Positions 25,832 through 35,581 of a stretch of DNA of 64,000 nt are shown here, piece after piece. Origin of the DNA: Polluticoccus soli (lineage in GTDB: Bacteria > Bacteroidota > Bacteroidia > Chitinophagales > Chitinophagaceae); the NCBI RefSeq assembly GCF_029269745.1, contig NZ_JARJHT010000001.1:1-64000 (forward strand), written 5' to 3'. The notes under the pieces are model-generated. The model saw nothing but the letters and a program-made list of their open reading frames with translations, did no database searches and was not told where the DNA came from. Numbering within the stretch: position 1 is the stretch's first letter; each line of letters opens with the position of its first letter. The translations under genes were made by a program, and so were the position numbers.

Positions 25832-26073
25832 AACATTATCGTTAAGATCATTGCCTACTCTATACAGTTTTCGGCGTCCCTGGATGATGCATTTATAAGC
25901 GCAATATTACACCAGCCACCCTGCAAAACGCCAGATCCATTCTTTAGTTTTTCGCTTTCCTTGCCACGTTAAACGAGCTCAGCTGTTACCCTTTTCCGAT
26001 ATGCACAGAAATAGAAGCATCGTCATCATATTAAACAAATAACAACTACCTTAGATGTCTATAATTCTTCACC

Positions 26074-26781
26074 ATGAACATCAAAAGCTGTTTTAAGCTC
26101 CTTCCAGCTCTATTTGTGATCGTCTACTTCAGCTCCTGCAAAGAGAAAGGCAATAACGATACCGCGCATGATCATGAACACGAACACCACGGTCATGACC
26201 ATCCACACAGCCACGATCCTGCTAAAGAAACCTTTTCTATAGATGGTCTGGTGGCCGAAGTAAAAACAGTTCCGGATTCTATCATCCAATACCTGCACAA
26301 GCAACACCATTCTCACAAAGTGCTTGAAAGAAGAATGGTACCGGCTGGTTACGAAACCCGCGAAATGAAATACTGGAAGGACCATGCAGTAACGCTAGAC
26401 CAGCTGCCCGTAATTAATCCCGGTCCCGGCGAGTACGTGCACGTAATGGAAGGCTACAAGAACGGCTACAAAAACCTTGTGATCGGTATTACAGAAACCT
26501 TCCCCGGTGGCGCGCCGCCCATGCATACACACCAGGGTGAAGAATCGCATGTGCTGCTGGAAGGGAAAATACTTTATGCCCTTGGCGACACAATGTTTAC
26601 CATAGAAGCTCCATACATCGTCAACATACCACCAATGGTACCGCATGCGTTTAAAAACATAGGCGATAAAACAGCCAACCTGGTGGTAATATTCCCTACC
26701 AACGTGTGGCAATATGATGTGCTGGACTATTTCCCTTTTTCAGATTCGAACATGAAACGGTTTGGGTTGGCAAATAAATAA
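26074..26781 (+). CDS. His-rich cupin lipoprotein
   Basis: 235 aa. Lipoprotein signal with lipobox (FSSC, Cys about residue 22), directly followed by a His/Asp/Glu cluster (~33-50) that could bind metals. The C-terminal half is a cupin barrel: MHTHQGEESHVLLEGKILYA gives two His and a Glu ligand, with PHAFKN as the second motif. A TACCTTAG box at 26049-26056 may be the -7 element. Envelope-located; role unknown. Confidence 0.82.
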   Translation: MNIKSCFKLLPALFVIVYFSSCKEKGNNDTAHDHEHEHHGHDHPHSHDPAKETFSIDGLVAEVKTVPDSIIQYLHKQHHSHKVLERRMVPAGYETREMKYWKDHAVTLDQLPVINPGPGEYVHVMEGYKNGYKNLVIGITETFPGGAPPMHTHQGEESHVLLEGKILYALGDTMFTIEAPYIVNIPPMVPHAFKNIGDKTANLVVIFPTNVWQYDVLDYFPFSDSNMKRFGLANK

Positions 26782-26791
26782 TAGACTGGAA

Positions 26792-27595
26792 TTAAACCTC
26801 TGAACCCATTCCATACAACTCATTCTTCAACCTCTTAGCAAGGAAGCCGGTTGCTTTAGCGAGATCTATATCTACCACGAGCACACCAGCATTTCCATAG
26901 CGTTCGTGTGCAACGAGGCTGCCGTCGGGTGCGATCACTGCGCTGGCCGATTCGGGGTAAGTGGAGGCATAGTTGATGCTGGCAAAGTAGATGGTATTCT
27001 CGAGCGCGCGAACCATCATGGCCTTTTCATAGTAAGGATTGGCCATACTGCCCCACTCTGTCAACGTTGGTCCAGACTCGTTGCTTCCGGTAAAATGCGG
27101 ATGGAACACGATGTGCGCACCGCGTTGTGCAGCCCACCTCACCGTTTCGCCATAGCGAAATCCCTCGTGGCAGATCGAGATGCCAAATCTCAACCCGTTC
27201 ACCTCAAACATGGTGCGCTCGGTGCCAGCCTTCCATATATTGTCTTCTGAAGGGTCGAGCTGGTTTTTGGTTTGGTAACCGAGAACCTCGCCAGTGTTCG
27301 ATATAACATGAGCCACGTTGAACACTTCATCGCCAACATACAAATCCATGGGAATGATAATGGCGATAGCATGTCGTGCAGCAATGTCTCTTACTTTTTC
27401 AAGAGCCGGCTCTAGCCTTTCTGCAGTTCGATCTTCCCGTGAATAACCCATACCAGGGTAGCCAGGCAAAAAAGATTCAGGAAAACAAATGATCTCTGCC
27501 TGCTGACTGGCTGCCTTCTTAACAAGGTCTTCCAGCGACTGCAAACCGGCTTCGAGAGAGGATGGTATTGGGGGTGATGCGAGGGCTATTTTCAT
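26792..27595 (-). CDS. carbon-nitrogen hydrolase (nitrilase superfamily)
   Basis: 267 aa, one CN-hydrolase domain. The catalytic Glu-Lys-Cys triad is seen in CFPESFLPGY (Glu ~42), YQTKNQLD (Lys ~110) and ISICHEGFRY (Cys ~143). Cytoplasmic amidase or nitrilase; the substrate is not predictable. It converges with the cupin lipoprotein gene (10 bp apart) and is followed by the propeller gene 36 bp upstream on the same strand. Confidence 0.92.
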   Translation of the reverse strand: MKIALASPPIPSSLEAGLQSLEDLVKKAASQQAEIICFPESFLPGYPGMGYSREDRTAERLEPALEKVRDIAARHAIAIIIPMDLYVGDEVFNVAHVISNTGEVLGYQTKNQLDPSEDNIWKAGTERTMFEVNGLRFGISICHEGFRYGETVRWAAQRGAHIVFHPHFTGSNESGPTLTEWGSMANPYYEKAMMVRALENTIYFASINYASTYPESASAVIAPDGSLVAHERYGNAGVLVVDIDLAKATGFLAKRLKNELYGMGSEV

Positions 27596-27631
27596 AAAGG
27601 GAAGTTACGGATTCTCATGTAGTATATCGGT

Positions 27632-28696
27632 TTACTCAGAAAAGCTGGTGAACGTTTTGCCATCGTACCGATACAATCCTGTGTTCCGGGTACCAAACCA
27701 AATGTTACCGGCTTTATCTTCCAGCATGGTCCATACGCCGTAGTTACCCACGCTATTAGCCGCAATGTTCTTTAAAGTCGCACCATCGTAAAGCCAAACA
27801 TTACCATCGCTGGAATAACCATCACTTTTTTCGCCACCGCTAAACCAAACATTACCGGCGTTATCCACCAGGGCAGCCAGTCCAATGTCGTTACCTTCCA
27901 TAAATCTCGTAAAATCCTTTCCATCGTAGCGCCAAACTCCGTTGTGCCTGGTGCCTATCCACAAACCGCCCCGGCGATCTTCTACCACATAACGGATCCA
28001 CCCTTCACCACCGGGTCTATACCTCGTAAGACTCTTGCCGTCATATTTGATCAAACCTTCACTGCCGGGCAACATACCCGATGCAAACCAAATATTACCG
28101 GCTTTATCCTGTATCATACAATCCACCATCTTCAGGTTGAGCCCTTCACTATTTATGATGTTTTTATCATCCAGGAAACGACTAAAAGACCTCCCGTTAT
28201 AACGATACATTCCATCGCGGCTGCCGAACAGGATCGTGCCATCCTTGTACTGCATCATGCTCCAGACCTCATTCTTCTCGTATGGATTTTTCCCGGAAGC
28301 GCTACTCAGTGTTAAATCACTACTAATAGAAAGCGCGACCGGGACACGGGTTATTGTCGCCCCATCAAACCGACTGGCGCCGTTGTCCGTTCCAAACCAA
28401 ATATTGCCCGATCTATCTTCTAAAACCGACCATACGGTATTACCGCTTAGGCCGTCATTCGTAGTAAACTGGGTAAAACTTTTTCCATCGTATCGGTAAA
28501 CACCTTCCCCGGTAGTACCGAACCAAAGATTTCCTGCTTTATCCTGCAGGCTGCAGTGGATGTTGGCATATTTGCCTGTTCCTTGTGTTTTAACCAGTTT
28601 CGAATGGCCGGAAACTAACTGTTGCGGGTTATTATCCTGCCCATTGCAGGAAGAAACAATTACAGTTGATGCTAATAGGAGGTAAAACTGTTTCAT
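27632..28696 (-). CDS. beta-propeller lipoprotein with two-component-regulator-type repeats
   Basis: 354 aa from the ATG at 28696 (a longer frame begins at 28759). Lipobox VSSC at about residue 17. The rest is a run of repeats of the form DKAGNIWFGT..G..RYDGKxFTxF, the Reg_prop motif that forms the sensor propellers of hybrid two-component systems. No kinase or DNA-binding part follows, so it is a free-standing envelope propeller. The complete repeat pattern suggests an intact gene. Confidence 0.88.
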   Translation of the reverse strand: MKQFYLLLASTVIVSSCNGQDNNPQQLVSGHSKLVKTQGTGKYANIHCSLQDKAGNLWFGTTGEGVYRYDGKSFTQFTTNDGLSGNTVWSVLEDRSGNIWFGTDNGASRFDGATITRVPVALSISSDLTLSSASGKNPYEKNEVWSMMQYKDGTILFGSRDGMYRYNGRSFSRFLDDKNIINSEGLNLKMVDCMIQDKAGNIWFASGMLPGSEGLIKYDGKSLTRYRPGGEGWIRYVVEDRRGGLWIGTRHNGVWRYDGKDFTRFMEGNDIGLAALVDNAGNVWFSGGEKSDGYSSDGNVWLYDGATLKNIAANSVGNYGVWTMLEDKAGNIWFGTRNTGLYRYDGKTFTSFSE

Positions 28697-28833
28697 GACC
28701 AGGTGTGATTGATCAACTAAAGTTAACACAAACACGAGCATTGCTTCGCGTTTCGGCAATTACAACAAAACTTTAGGAATATACTTTCTCTCGCGAGTAA
28801 CATCTTTGGCAAGCATATTGCAATGCTGTAGCT

Positions 28834-29613
28834 ATGGAAAGCCAAAGCACATCCTTGTTCGTTGCAAAAGACTCGATCGTCCGGAAGATCTGGGGCAATG
28901 CGGATACCATCCTGTTCATCTTTGCAGGCGCAGCAGCCGAGTTTGCGCTCAATAAGGCGGTGCACTGGCTGTACTTCACAGGCAAGCTTCCTTCCGATCC
29001 GTTGGGTCGCCTTTTCTCCACCGTTAGCTATGCAAGGAAGATCATATTCGCCCCAACTGCCGAAGCCAACAAAGCAATTGACACTATCCGCAACATACAT
29101 GTCGCGGTAGAAGCAGCACGAGGCGCGGCCATTCCCGACTGGGCCTACCGCGACGTGTTGTTCATGCTCATACACTATTCTATTGCTTCTTACGAATTAT
29201 TCGAACGAAAGCTAACCAACGATGAAAAGGAGGAGGTCTACAACGTTTTCTACCGCGTTGGCTTGCGGATGGGTTTGAAAGACCTGCCGCCTGATTATCT
29301 AACCTGGCTACCGGCCAGGGATGCACACCTGGAGGCAAACCTTGAGAAAAGTCCGTACACGCTCGACTTATTTAAGCAATACAAAAAACATTTGGGTGCT
29401 TTGCGGTTCAGGGTTCTCATTGAAGGACAAAAACTGGTGATACCAGACAGGGTAAAGCAGATGCTGGACTTCAGTGATTTTTCGCTGCTAACACCCGTGC
29501 TTCCAGTGTACAAGGTAACCAAACTGATGAAGATGGACTGGATGCTGAAGAACCTATTGCTGCCTTCTGAGTACAAAGAAGAGATCAGGGGACTGGACAA
29601 GTTTGGTTCGTAA
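28834..29613 (+). CDS. MpaB/DUF2236-family oxygenase-like protein
   Basis: 259 aa. The opening VRKIWGNADTILFIFAGAAA and following ALNKAVH match the DUF2236 (ER-bound oxygenase MpaB / latex-clearing protein) helical fold, whose members use a haem or metal centre. His ligands in HVAVEA and LIHYSI segments (~90-115) are candidates. The C-terminal third (after ~165) is the usual helical cap. The substrate is unknown. Confidence 0.8.
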   Translation: MESQSTSLFVAKDSIVRKIWGNADTILFIFAGAAAEFALNKAVHWLYFTGKLPSDPLGRLFSTVSYARKIIFAPTAEANKAIDTIRNIHVAVEAARGAAIPDWAYRDVLFMLIHYSIASYELFERKLTNDEKEEVYNVFYRVGLRMGLKDLPPDYLTWLPARDAHLEANLEKSPYTLDLFKQYKKHLGALRFRVLIEGQKLVIPDRVKQMLDFSDFSLLTPVLPVYKVTKLMKMDWMLKNLLLPSEYKEEIRGLDKFGS

Positions 29614-29679
29614 GATTTTCCTCGACGGAATCTAGTCAAGCGCGGAAATTCAATACTTTCGTGAACAATCATTTCCTAT

Positions 29680-30105
29680 ATGGCTGAGAAAAAAGGAAAA
29701 CTGGCAGAGATAAAAACAAAAGCTACCGCTGCCAGTGTTGAAGATTTTATCAATAATGTGCCGAATGAGCAAAAACGTGCTGACAGCTTGGTGATACTGG
29801 AAATGATGAAGAAAGCAACCGGCGAAGAACCCAAAATGTGGGGCGCCTCGATCATCGGTTTTGGCGATAAGAGATATAAAAGCCCAGCTTCAGGCAGAGA
29901 AGTTGACTGGTTCCTGATAGGTTTTGCGCCTCGCAAAGCCAACCTGTCCATCTATCTAACGATGGACATTAAAAAACAAGCAACCGCCCTTGAGAAACTG
30001 GGCAAATATAAAACCGGTGTTGGTTGCCTCTACATCAACAAGCTGGCTGATATCGATATCAAAGTGCTGAAACAGATGATTGATACAGCTCTGAAACTGA
30101 AGTAG
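29680..30105 (+). CDS. DUF1801-family protein
   Basis: 141 aa. Typical DUF1801 sequence: VEDFINNVPNEQKRADSLVI, MMKKATGEEPKMWGASIIGFG, ending GCLYINKLADIDIKVLKQMI. It is longer and better conserved than the copy at 16009. Function unknown. Convergent with the small lipoprotein gene, 9 bp between stops. Confidence 0.9.
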   Translation: MAEKKGKLAEIKTKATAASVEDFINNVPNEQKRADSLVILEMMKKATGEEPKMWGASIIGFGDKRYKSPASGREVDWFLIGFAPRKANLSIYLTMDIKKQATALEKLGKYKTGVGCLYINKLADIDIKVLKQMIDTALKLK

Positions 30106-30114
30106 GGCTATTGA

Positions 30115-30327
30115 CTATTTCAGATTGCAGTATATAAAATCGGGTGAGTTAGGCGGGGGATTATCGGCTTCGCATTTATCTTTTGCTTTCGATTCACTAG
30201 ATGCTTTCACTTCCTTTTCGTACTTCTGGTATATAATCCCACCTTCGCAAACGCAGGTATAGGTCTTTTTACACGCAAGCAGGCCGGTAGAAATTGCAAA
30301 TAAGGTTAACAGCAAACAATACTTCAT
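30115..30327 (-). CDS. small Cys-rich lipoprotein
   Basis: 70 aa. Lipobox LLAC (Cys about residue 19), then KTYTCVCEG, a central helix (ESKAKDKCEADN) and a final FIYCNLK. The four mature Cys besides the lipid Cys suggest two disulfides. A relative with the same Cys pattern lies at 56711. Function unknown. Confidence 0.75.
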   Translation of the reverse strand: MKYCLLLTLFAISTGLLACKKTYTCVCEGGIIYQKYEKEVKASSESKAKDKCEADNPPPNSPDFIYCNLK

Positions 30328-30428
30328 ATCAATGGTTTATACTAGAACGAGTTAGTAGCAAATTTATTATTAAGCATCTGCTTCGCATGCAGTGCTAACA
30401 CCCTCACCTCCCCCAAACTATAAACAGC

Positions 30429-30436
30429 TATCTTTG
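30429..30436 (+). promoter_or_regulatory. -7 element of the DEAD-box helicase operon
   Basis: TATCTTTG, 18 bp before the ATG at 30455. The -33 box is not clear. Confidence 0.6.
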
Positions 30437-30454
30437 CAGGCTAGACTGCTATAG

Positions 30455-31696
30455 ATGAAATTTGAGCAATATAATATCTCGCCCGAGATCAAACGGAGTT
30501 TGGAAGAGCTTGGCTTTAAGCGTCCCACGGACATCCAATTCAGATCCATCCCCTCTATATTAAAGAGAGACGATGTATTAGCTATTGCGCAAACAGGCAC
30601 CGGTAAAACTGCTGCTTTTGCTATCCCGGTACTACACATGCTTCAGCAACGCAGCCGGGATAAAAGGCCCGGCCAGGTGACCTGCCTGGTGATGGTGCCT
30701 ACACGCGAGCTGGCGATACAGATCTCCGACGTATTCAAACAGCTTGGGAAATATACCAAAGTAAGCATACTGGGACTGCACGGAGGTGTTGACCAGGAAC
30801 CGCAGGTGAAGAAACTTGATAAGGGTGTAGATGTACTTATTGCCACGCCGGGCCGTATGTTCGATCTCATCCACCAGCAATTCATCGACCTCAGCCGGGT
30901 GGAGATATTGATACTGGATGAAGCCGACCATATGCTGGACCTCGGTTTCATTAAAGACATTCAACACATCATCAGGCAGCTGCCACGCAAACACCAGACC
31001 TTATTCTTCTCAGCTACCATTGATGATGAGATCAAAGACCTCGCTTATTCGGTAGTGAACAATCCCATCAGGATACAGGTATCGCCCAAAGACCCGGTTT
31101 CCAAAAACGTAGACCACGCTGTGGCCTATGTAGAGATGGACGACAAACGCTTTTTCCTGGAGCGCCTGGTAAAGGAATATCCTGAGAATAAAATACTGGT
31201 CTTCGTTCGCACTAAGGTGCGCGCAGAAAGAGTGCTGGCGGCCATGGAGCGTGTTGGCATCAAAGCATTGACCATGCACGGCGGCAAGGAACAAGAGCAT
31301 CGCCTGCAGGTAATGAACGAGTTCAAGAAAGGCACCGTCAAAATGCTTATTGCCACAGATGTGAGTGCCCGTGGTATCGATATACCCAATGTTGACTATG
31401 TAGTGAATTACGATCTCCCCGATGTGCCTGAAAACTACGTACACCGCGTGGGCCGTACAGGACGTGGTGTACAGAAAGGTCACGCCATTTCGTTTTGCAG
31501 CACAGAAGAATTACCTGTGCTGAAAGAGATACAGGAGTACCTTGGAAAAGACATCCAGGAAATGAAGATCGATAAGAACGACTATAGAGAGACCATCGTC
31601 TTCTCTGAAGAAACACCAAATGACAATTGGCGTAAGCTGCTTGAAGACAATGAAAAAGCGGCGGAAAAACTTGGAAAGAAAAAGAAGAAAAAATAA
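30455..31696 (+). CDS. DEAD-box RNA helicase (RhlE-like), first of tandem pair
   Basis: 413 aa. All core motifs are present: Q motif (FKRPTDIQFRSIPSIL), I AQTGTGKT (~48-55), Ia PTRELA, GG, TPGR, II DEAD, III SAT, then in the second RecA domain RGIDIP and VI HRVGRTGRG. A short Lys-rich tail ends in KKKKK. It unwinds RNA in ribosome assembly or decay; the specific RNA is unknown. The second helicase starts 17 bp after the stop. Confidence 0.95.
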   Translation: MKFEQYNISPEIKRSLEELGFKRPTDIQFRSIPSILKRDDVLAIAQTGTGKTAAFAIPVLHMLQQRSRDKRPGQVTCLVMVPTRELAIQISDVFKQLGKYTKVSILGLHGGVDQEPQVKKLDKGVDVLIATPGRMFDLIHQQFIDLSRVEILILDEADHMLDLGFIKDIQHIIRQLPRKHQTLFFSATIDDEIKDLAYSVVNNPIRIQVSPKDPVSKNVDHAVAYVEMDDKRFFLERLVKEYPENKILVFVRTKVRAERVLAAMERVGIKALTMHGGKEQEHRLQVMNEFKKGTVKMLIATDVSARGIDIPNVDYVVNYDLPDVPENYVHRVGRTGRGVQKGHAISFCSTEELPVLKEIQEYLGKDIQEMKIDKNDYRETIVFSEETPNDNWRKLLEDNEKAAEKLGKKKKKK

Positions 31697-31713
31697 CTGC
31701 TATACCTGCTCAT

Positions 31714-33042
31714 ATGACTTTTGACGATCTGAATCTCAACCCTGCCCTTCGTAATGCGCTTACCGACCTGGGATATGATGTTCCCACAACTATCCAGCGC
31801 AAAGCATTCTCCGTTGTCATGTCCGGCAGGGATGTGTGTGGTATTGCTCAGACAGGTACCGGTAAAACTTTTGCTTACCTTTTGCCTTGTCTGCGTTTGC
31901 TCAAATTCTCGAAAGAGCGGGAAACACAACTACTTATTCTCGTACCAACGCGCGAACTCGTGCAGCAGGTAGTGGAGGAAGTGAAGAAGCTGACAACTTA
32001 CCTAACCCTGGAAGTTGCAGGTATATATGGCGGTACAAACATCCGTCCTCAGAAGGCTATAGTTGAAGCAGGCGTTGATATAATAGTGGCAACACCCGGC
32101 AGGCTTTTAGACCTTGCATACGATGGCTCGTTAAACATGAAGACCATCAAAAAACTGGTGATAGACGAAGCCGACGAAATACTCAACCTTGGCTTCCATA
32201 CACAGCTGAATAACATACTCGACCTGCTGCCTGCCAAAAGGCAGCACCTGCTTTTTTCTGCGACCATTACAGAAGAAGTAGAAACGCTGATGCGCACGTA
32301 CTTCAACGATCCCGAAAAGATAGAAGCTGCCCCAACAGGCACTCCACTGGAAAACATAAGTCAACAAGGGTACAAGGTTCCGAACTTCTACACCAAGCGC
32401 AACCTGCTAAAGCACCTGCTCGACAATAATGCAGACATGAGCAAGGTGCTGGTATTTGTTGCAACCAAAAAACTGGCCGACACGCTTTTCGAAGAGCTGC
32501 AGCCGGAGTATGGTGAAACTATGGGTGTGATACACTCAAATAAAGAGCAGAACTATCGCTTCAATACCGTGAAACAATTCCAGGAAGGGACTTTCCGTTT
32601 TATCATTGCAACAGACATCGTTGCGCGCGGACTTGACATAGCTGAGGTAACACACGTTATCAACTTCGATATTCCCGATGTGCCGGAGAACTATATACAC
32701 CGCATAGGCCGTACAGGACGTGCTGATAAGCGCGGTGTTGCCATTGCATTCATTACCGAAAGAGAAGATAAAGACCTTGCAGCGATACAGGCGCTCATGA
32801 AGTACGAGATCCCAATCCTGCCTTTGCCCGAAGATCTCGAGATATCAGACGTATTGACTGAGGATGAAAAACCGAAGGTCTTTATGAAAACAAACCTTAT
32901 CAAACTGCCTAAGATAGACGAAGGTGGTGGGGCCTTTCACGAGAAATCGGCCAAGAATAAAAAGGTAAACAAAAAGGTGCGGCACGCGGACAAGATGAAA
33001 GAGAAGTACGGTAAACCCAAAAAGCGAGGCAAAAAGAGATAG
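31714..33042 (+). CDS. DEAD-box RNA helicase, second of tandem pair
   Basis: 442 aa. Q motif (DVPTTIQRKAFSVV), AQTGTGKT, PTRELV, TPGR, DEAD, SAT, RGLDIA and HRIGRTGR are all present. It diverges from its neighbour outside the motifs and has a longer basic C-terminal tail (~405-442), so this is an old duplication rather than a recent one. Probably co-transcribed with the helicase 17 bp upstream and the lipoprotein 22 bp downstream. Confidence 0.95.
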   Translation: MTFDDLNLNPALRNALTDLGYDVPTTIQRKAFSVVMSGRDVCGIAQTGTGKTFAYLLPCLRLLKFSKERETQLLILVPTRELVQQVVEEVKKLTTYLTLEVAGIYGGTNIRPQKAIVEAGVDIIVATPGRLLDLAYDGSLNMKTIKKLVIDEADEILNLGFHTQLNNILDLLPAKRQHLLFSATITEEVETLMRTYFNDPEKIEAAPTGTPLENISQQGYKVPNFYTKRNLLKHLLDNNADMSKVLVFVATKKLADTLFEELQPEYGETMGVIHSNKEQNYRFNTVKQFQEGTFRFIIATDIVARGLDIAEVTHVINFDIPDVPENYIHRIGRTGRADKRGVAIAFITEREDKDLAAIQALMKYEIPILPLPEDLEISDVLTEDEKPKVFMKTNLIKLPKIDEGGGAFHEKSAKNKKVNKKVRHADKMKEKYGKPKKRGKKR

Positions 33043-33064
33043 CAAGTTTTTCTTAAATTCGGTA

Positions 33065-33619
33065 ATGTCTCGATCAGCAGCATTAGTGGTCCCTCTTTTG
33101 TTGTTCATCTTTTTGCAAGTATGTTCTTGCAGTACTCCTGAAATAAAAACAGGCGAGGCAACTACCTATGCTGTAACAAACGACTCCTCCAAGGCTGTTT
33201 CAAAACAAAGACTGCCACTTGGCCAGGACAGAATATCGGCAGCCTATGCGCAAGCCATAGCTGAGTATATAAAAGCCGTGTACAAAAATGGCAAGGAATT
33301 ACCGGATACTTTGTTCATCGGAAAACACGAGGATCTTCCGGACATTGATCTCCCTGCTATTATTCAGAATGCAAACATCGCCTTAATAACAAATGAAGAG
33401 GCACAACAAAAGCTACAATACCGCTCCTCGTTGGTTTTCTTAAACGTAATGGGCTGGATAGACGAAACCAATCCGGAATTCCTGGTTGTTACGTTTTTTG
33501 AAAACAAGCCGCAACACAATTGCAACATCTACCTGGAACGCAATATCAATACTGATCAATGGGACCTGGATAGTTTGAATTTTGAATATCCCTACGGCCG
33601 CCAGCTAAGAAACCATTAA
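33065..33619 (+). CDS. lipoprotein, unknown function
   Basis: 184 aa. Signal with Cys residues at VCSCS (~20-22), then a soluble alpha/beta part without recognised domain (TLFIGKHEDLPDIDLPAIIQ). It follows the helicase after 22 bp on the same strand, and so may ride on that transcript. Converges with the SRPBCC gene. Confidence 0.68.
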   Translation: MSRSAALVVPLLLFIFLQVCSCSTPEIKTGEATTYAVTNDSSKAVSKQRLPLGQDRISAAYAQAIAEYIKAVYKNGKELPDTLFIGKHEDLPDIDLPAIIQNANIALITNEEAQQKLQYRSSLVFLNVMGWIDETNPEFLVVTFFENKPQHNCNIYLERNINTDQWDLDSLNFEYPYGRQLRNH

Positions 33620-33626
33620 ACAGGTA

Positions 33627-34061
33627 CTATTCCGCCGCCTCAACCTGTTTTTTGATCTTCTCCAGGGTTACGTTCCAGTAAAAGGCCAGGTGTTTGTAGA
33701 TGGTTTCTGTAGGAAAGTTGCTGGCTGTAAACAAGAGCGTTGTTTGCGATCCCGAAGGCTCCAACTTAAACGCGATGCTGGTGTAGTTCCCCGGTTCATC
33801 CTTTAGCCTCGATATCGAACTCAGATGACTGTACTCCAGTGCGACTCCTGCTTCGTACTGCAATACGGTCCCTTTATTTTCAAAAGGCACTTTATAATGC
33901 TTGCCGCGAATAATAAATGAACCTCCAACGGTCCAATCGGTAACAATTTCGATAGGTGTCTCCGACATCCATTGTTGTATCAGCACCTTATCGGTAAGCG
34001 CTTTCCAGACGCTGTCAACCGGAGCATTAATTGTGATTGTTTTACTGAAAGGCCCGATCAT
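33627..34061 (-). CDS. SRPBCC (AHSA1-like) protein
   Basis: 144 aa. The START/Bet v1-type domain fills the protein: INAPVDSVWKALTDKVLIQQWM at the start, GGSFIIRG, and the final long helix (YKHLAFYWNVTLEKIKKQV). Such proteins bind hydrophobic ligands or assist chaperones. Its ATG overlaps the preceding gene's stop by 4 bp (34058-34061), so they are coupled. Confidence 0.9.
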   Translation of the reverse strand: MIGPFSKTITINAPVDSVWKALTDKVLIQQWMSETPIEIVTDWTVGGSFIIRGKHYKVPFENKGTVLQYEAGVALEYSHLSSISRLKDEPGNYTSIAFKLEPSGSQTTLLFTASNFPTETIYKHLAFYWNVTLEKIKKQVEAAE

Positions 34062-34402
34062 GGGTTTTGTTTCGGCGCCTGCTGCTTGGGAAGTTTTTTA
34101 AACTTCTTATAATCTTCCGCCTCAGTAAATTGTTGTATCTGTTTTAGGATATACCCATAAGTAAGCTGCTCCTTTTTATTCGTCGCATCCACCCTAATGC
34201 TGGCTATAGCCGCCGGCTGAACAAATAAGGTCATATCAGTATTATCCAGGCCGCAATGCAGAAAATTCTGGCATTCCTTCATGACCTGCTCAGGTGTTTC
34301 GTCCTTTATTTCTTGTGCTAAAAAAGCTTTGCAGTCAAACTCTTGTTGTGCAAAGCATGCCGAAGACATGAACACAAAAAGACCTATCAGGCTGATTCTC
34401 AT
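34058..34402 (-). CDS. small secreted protein, unknown function
   Basis: 114 aa. Signal peptide to about residue 19 (CFAQQ), three Cys in the mature part (DCKAF, KECQNF, HCGLD), helical. First gene of a two-gene operon with the SRPBCC protein. No family recognised. Confidence 0.7.
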   Translation of the reverse strand: MRISLIGLFVFMSSACFAQQEFDCKAFLAQEIKDETPEQVMKECQNFLHCGLDNTDMTLFVQPAAIASIRVDATNKKEQLTYGYILKQIQQFTEAEDYKKFKKLPKQQAPKQNP

Positions 34403-34709
34403 GACTTAAAGTTAAGAAGAAAAACTGGTGGTCTCAAGCCCTGATATTTATTTGCAAAAATGGTAATTGACATCCACCCGTTTGCAGTGTCAGCGCGACT
34501 ATACCCCGTTTTTGCAGAGTTTCTTCGTTGCTATCTGTAGCTAATTTTGGCAAAAGAAATTGCTTCAGGATTCTGTTCATCTAAAATCCATTGCGTATGA
34601 AAAGCATATGCTGATCCGCATAGCCTGCACCTGGTTGATGCATGGTCATGTCAATACATGATCCGTTGGACCATCGAAATAGAATTTACACGAAATAGAC
34701 CTACCATTC
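34403..34709. other. 307-bp intergenic region, one -7 box
   Basis: No gene seen. TAATTTTG at 34542-34549 (plus) fits the -7 consensus without a good -33 box. It would give a leader of about 155 nt for the gene at 34710. Confidence 0.4.
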
Positions 34710-35531
34710 ATGAAACAAATACTACTATACATCACATTGTGCTGCCTGTCTACAATGTTGCTTGCCCAGGCACCAAAAAAATTCAATTACCAGGGAATAG
34801 CACGCAATAATAACGGAACACCGCTCGCCAATCAGGCACTTGGCATCAGGCTCAGCATAATTAACGACAGCGCCAACGGCGCATTGCGATACCGGGAAAC
34901 ACACACCGTCACCACAAACGGTTATGGACTATACAATCTATCCGTAGGTGGTGGTACACCCGATAGCAATACTATGGATAGTGTAGTATGGGCCGCCGGC
35001 GACAAATGGATGCTGGTAGAAATAGACCCTGCCGGCGGCAGCAACTATATCGCCATTGGCACCTCTCAGCTATTGAGTGTCCCTTATGCCTTGTACTCAG
35101 AAAACTCGGGCAGCCAGGGCCCTCCCGGTTCTATGGGCGTAATGACAGTGGCCACCTTCAACGGACCTATCGGGTCTATCGCCAGCGGTCCGGGGTTTGC
35201 TTTTGTCGGTCCTACCACTATTCTCACTTTATCTCCCGGCTATCTGCGGATGATCGGTTCCGCAAACGCTGCATTGGGTCTCGCATCAGGCAGCCCAATC
35301 ACCATCTCAACAAGTTTATGTTATCAGCAAAATGGAGGTCCAATAACAAATTTTAATACCGGAGGATACTTAGTCAGCCAGGTCAGCACTCTGCTAACCG
35401 TTGTCCCGGCATCCGCTACTGTTGTGCTTGCGCCAGGCACTTACACTGTTGGGTACTGTATAGCAAACAACAGTGGCGTGGCAGTAAACAATAACGACTT
35501 CGTAAGCGGTTGGATATTAGTAACACAATAG
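34710..35531 (+). CDS. secreted protein with FNYQGIARN-type N-terminal domain
   Basis: 273 aa. Signal peptide to about residue 19 (LLAQ). Residues ~23-130 carry a module frequent in Bacteroidota cell-surface proteins (KFNYQGIARN, LGIRLSI, GTSQLLSVPYALYSE), followed by a single short collagen-like GSQGPPGS and a beta-rich C-terminal part. Probably exported to the surface; no sorting domain is recognisable. Function unknown. Confidence 0.75.
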   Translation: MKQILLYITLCCLSTMLLAQAPKKFNYQGIARNNNGTPLANQALGIRLSIINDSANGALRYRETHTVTTNGYGLYNLSVGGGTPDSNTMDSVVWAAGDKWMLVEIDPAGGSNYIAIGTSQLLSVPYALYSENSGSQGPPGSMGVMTVATFNGPIGSIASGPGFAFVGPTTILTLSPGYLRMIGSANAALGLASGSPITISTSLCYQQNGGPITNFNTGGYLVSQVSTLLTVVPASATVVLAPGTYTVGYCIANNSGVAVNNNDFVSGWILVTQ

Positions 35532-35581
35532 CAAGACATAACAACATATAATCGTTCATCATTAAAATCAAACCTTTATTT

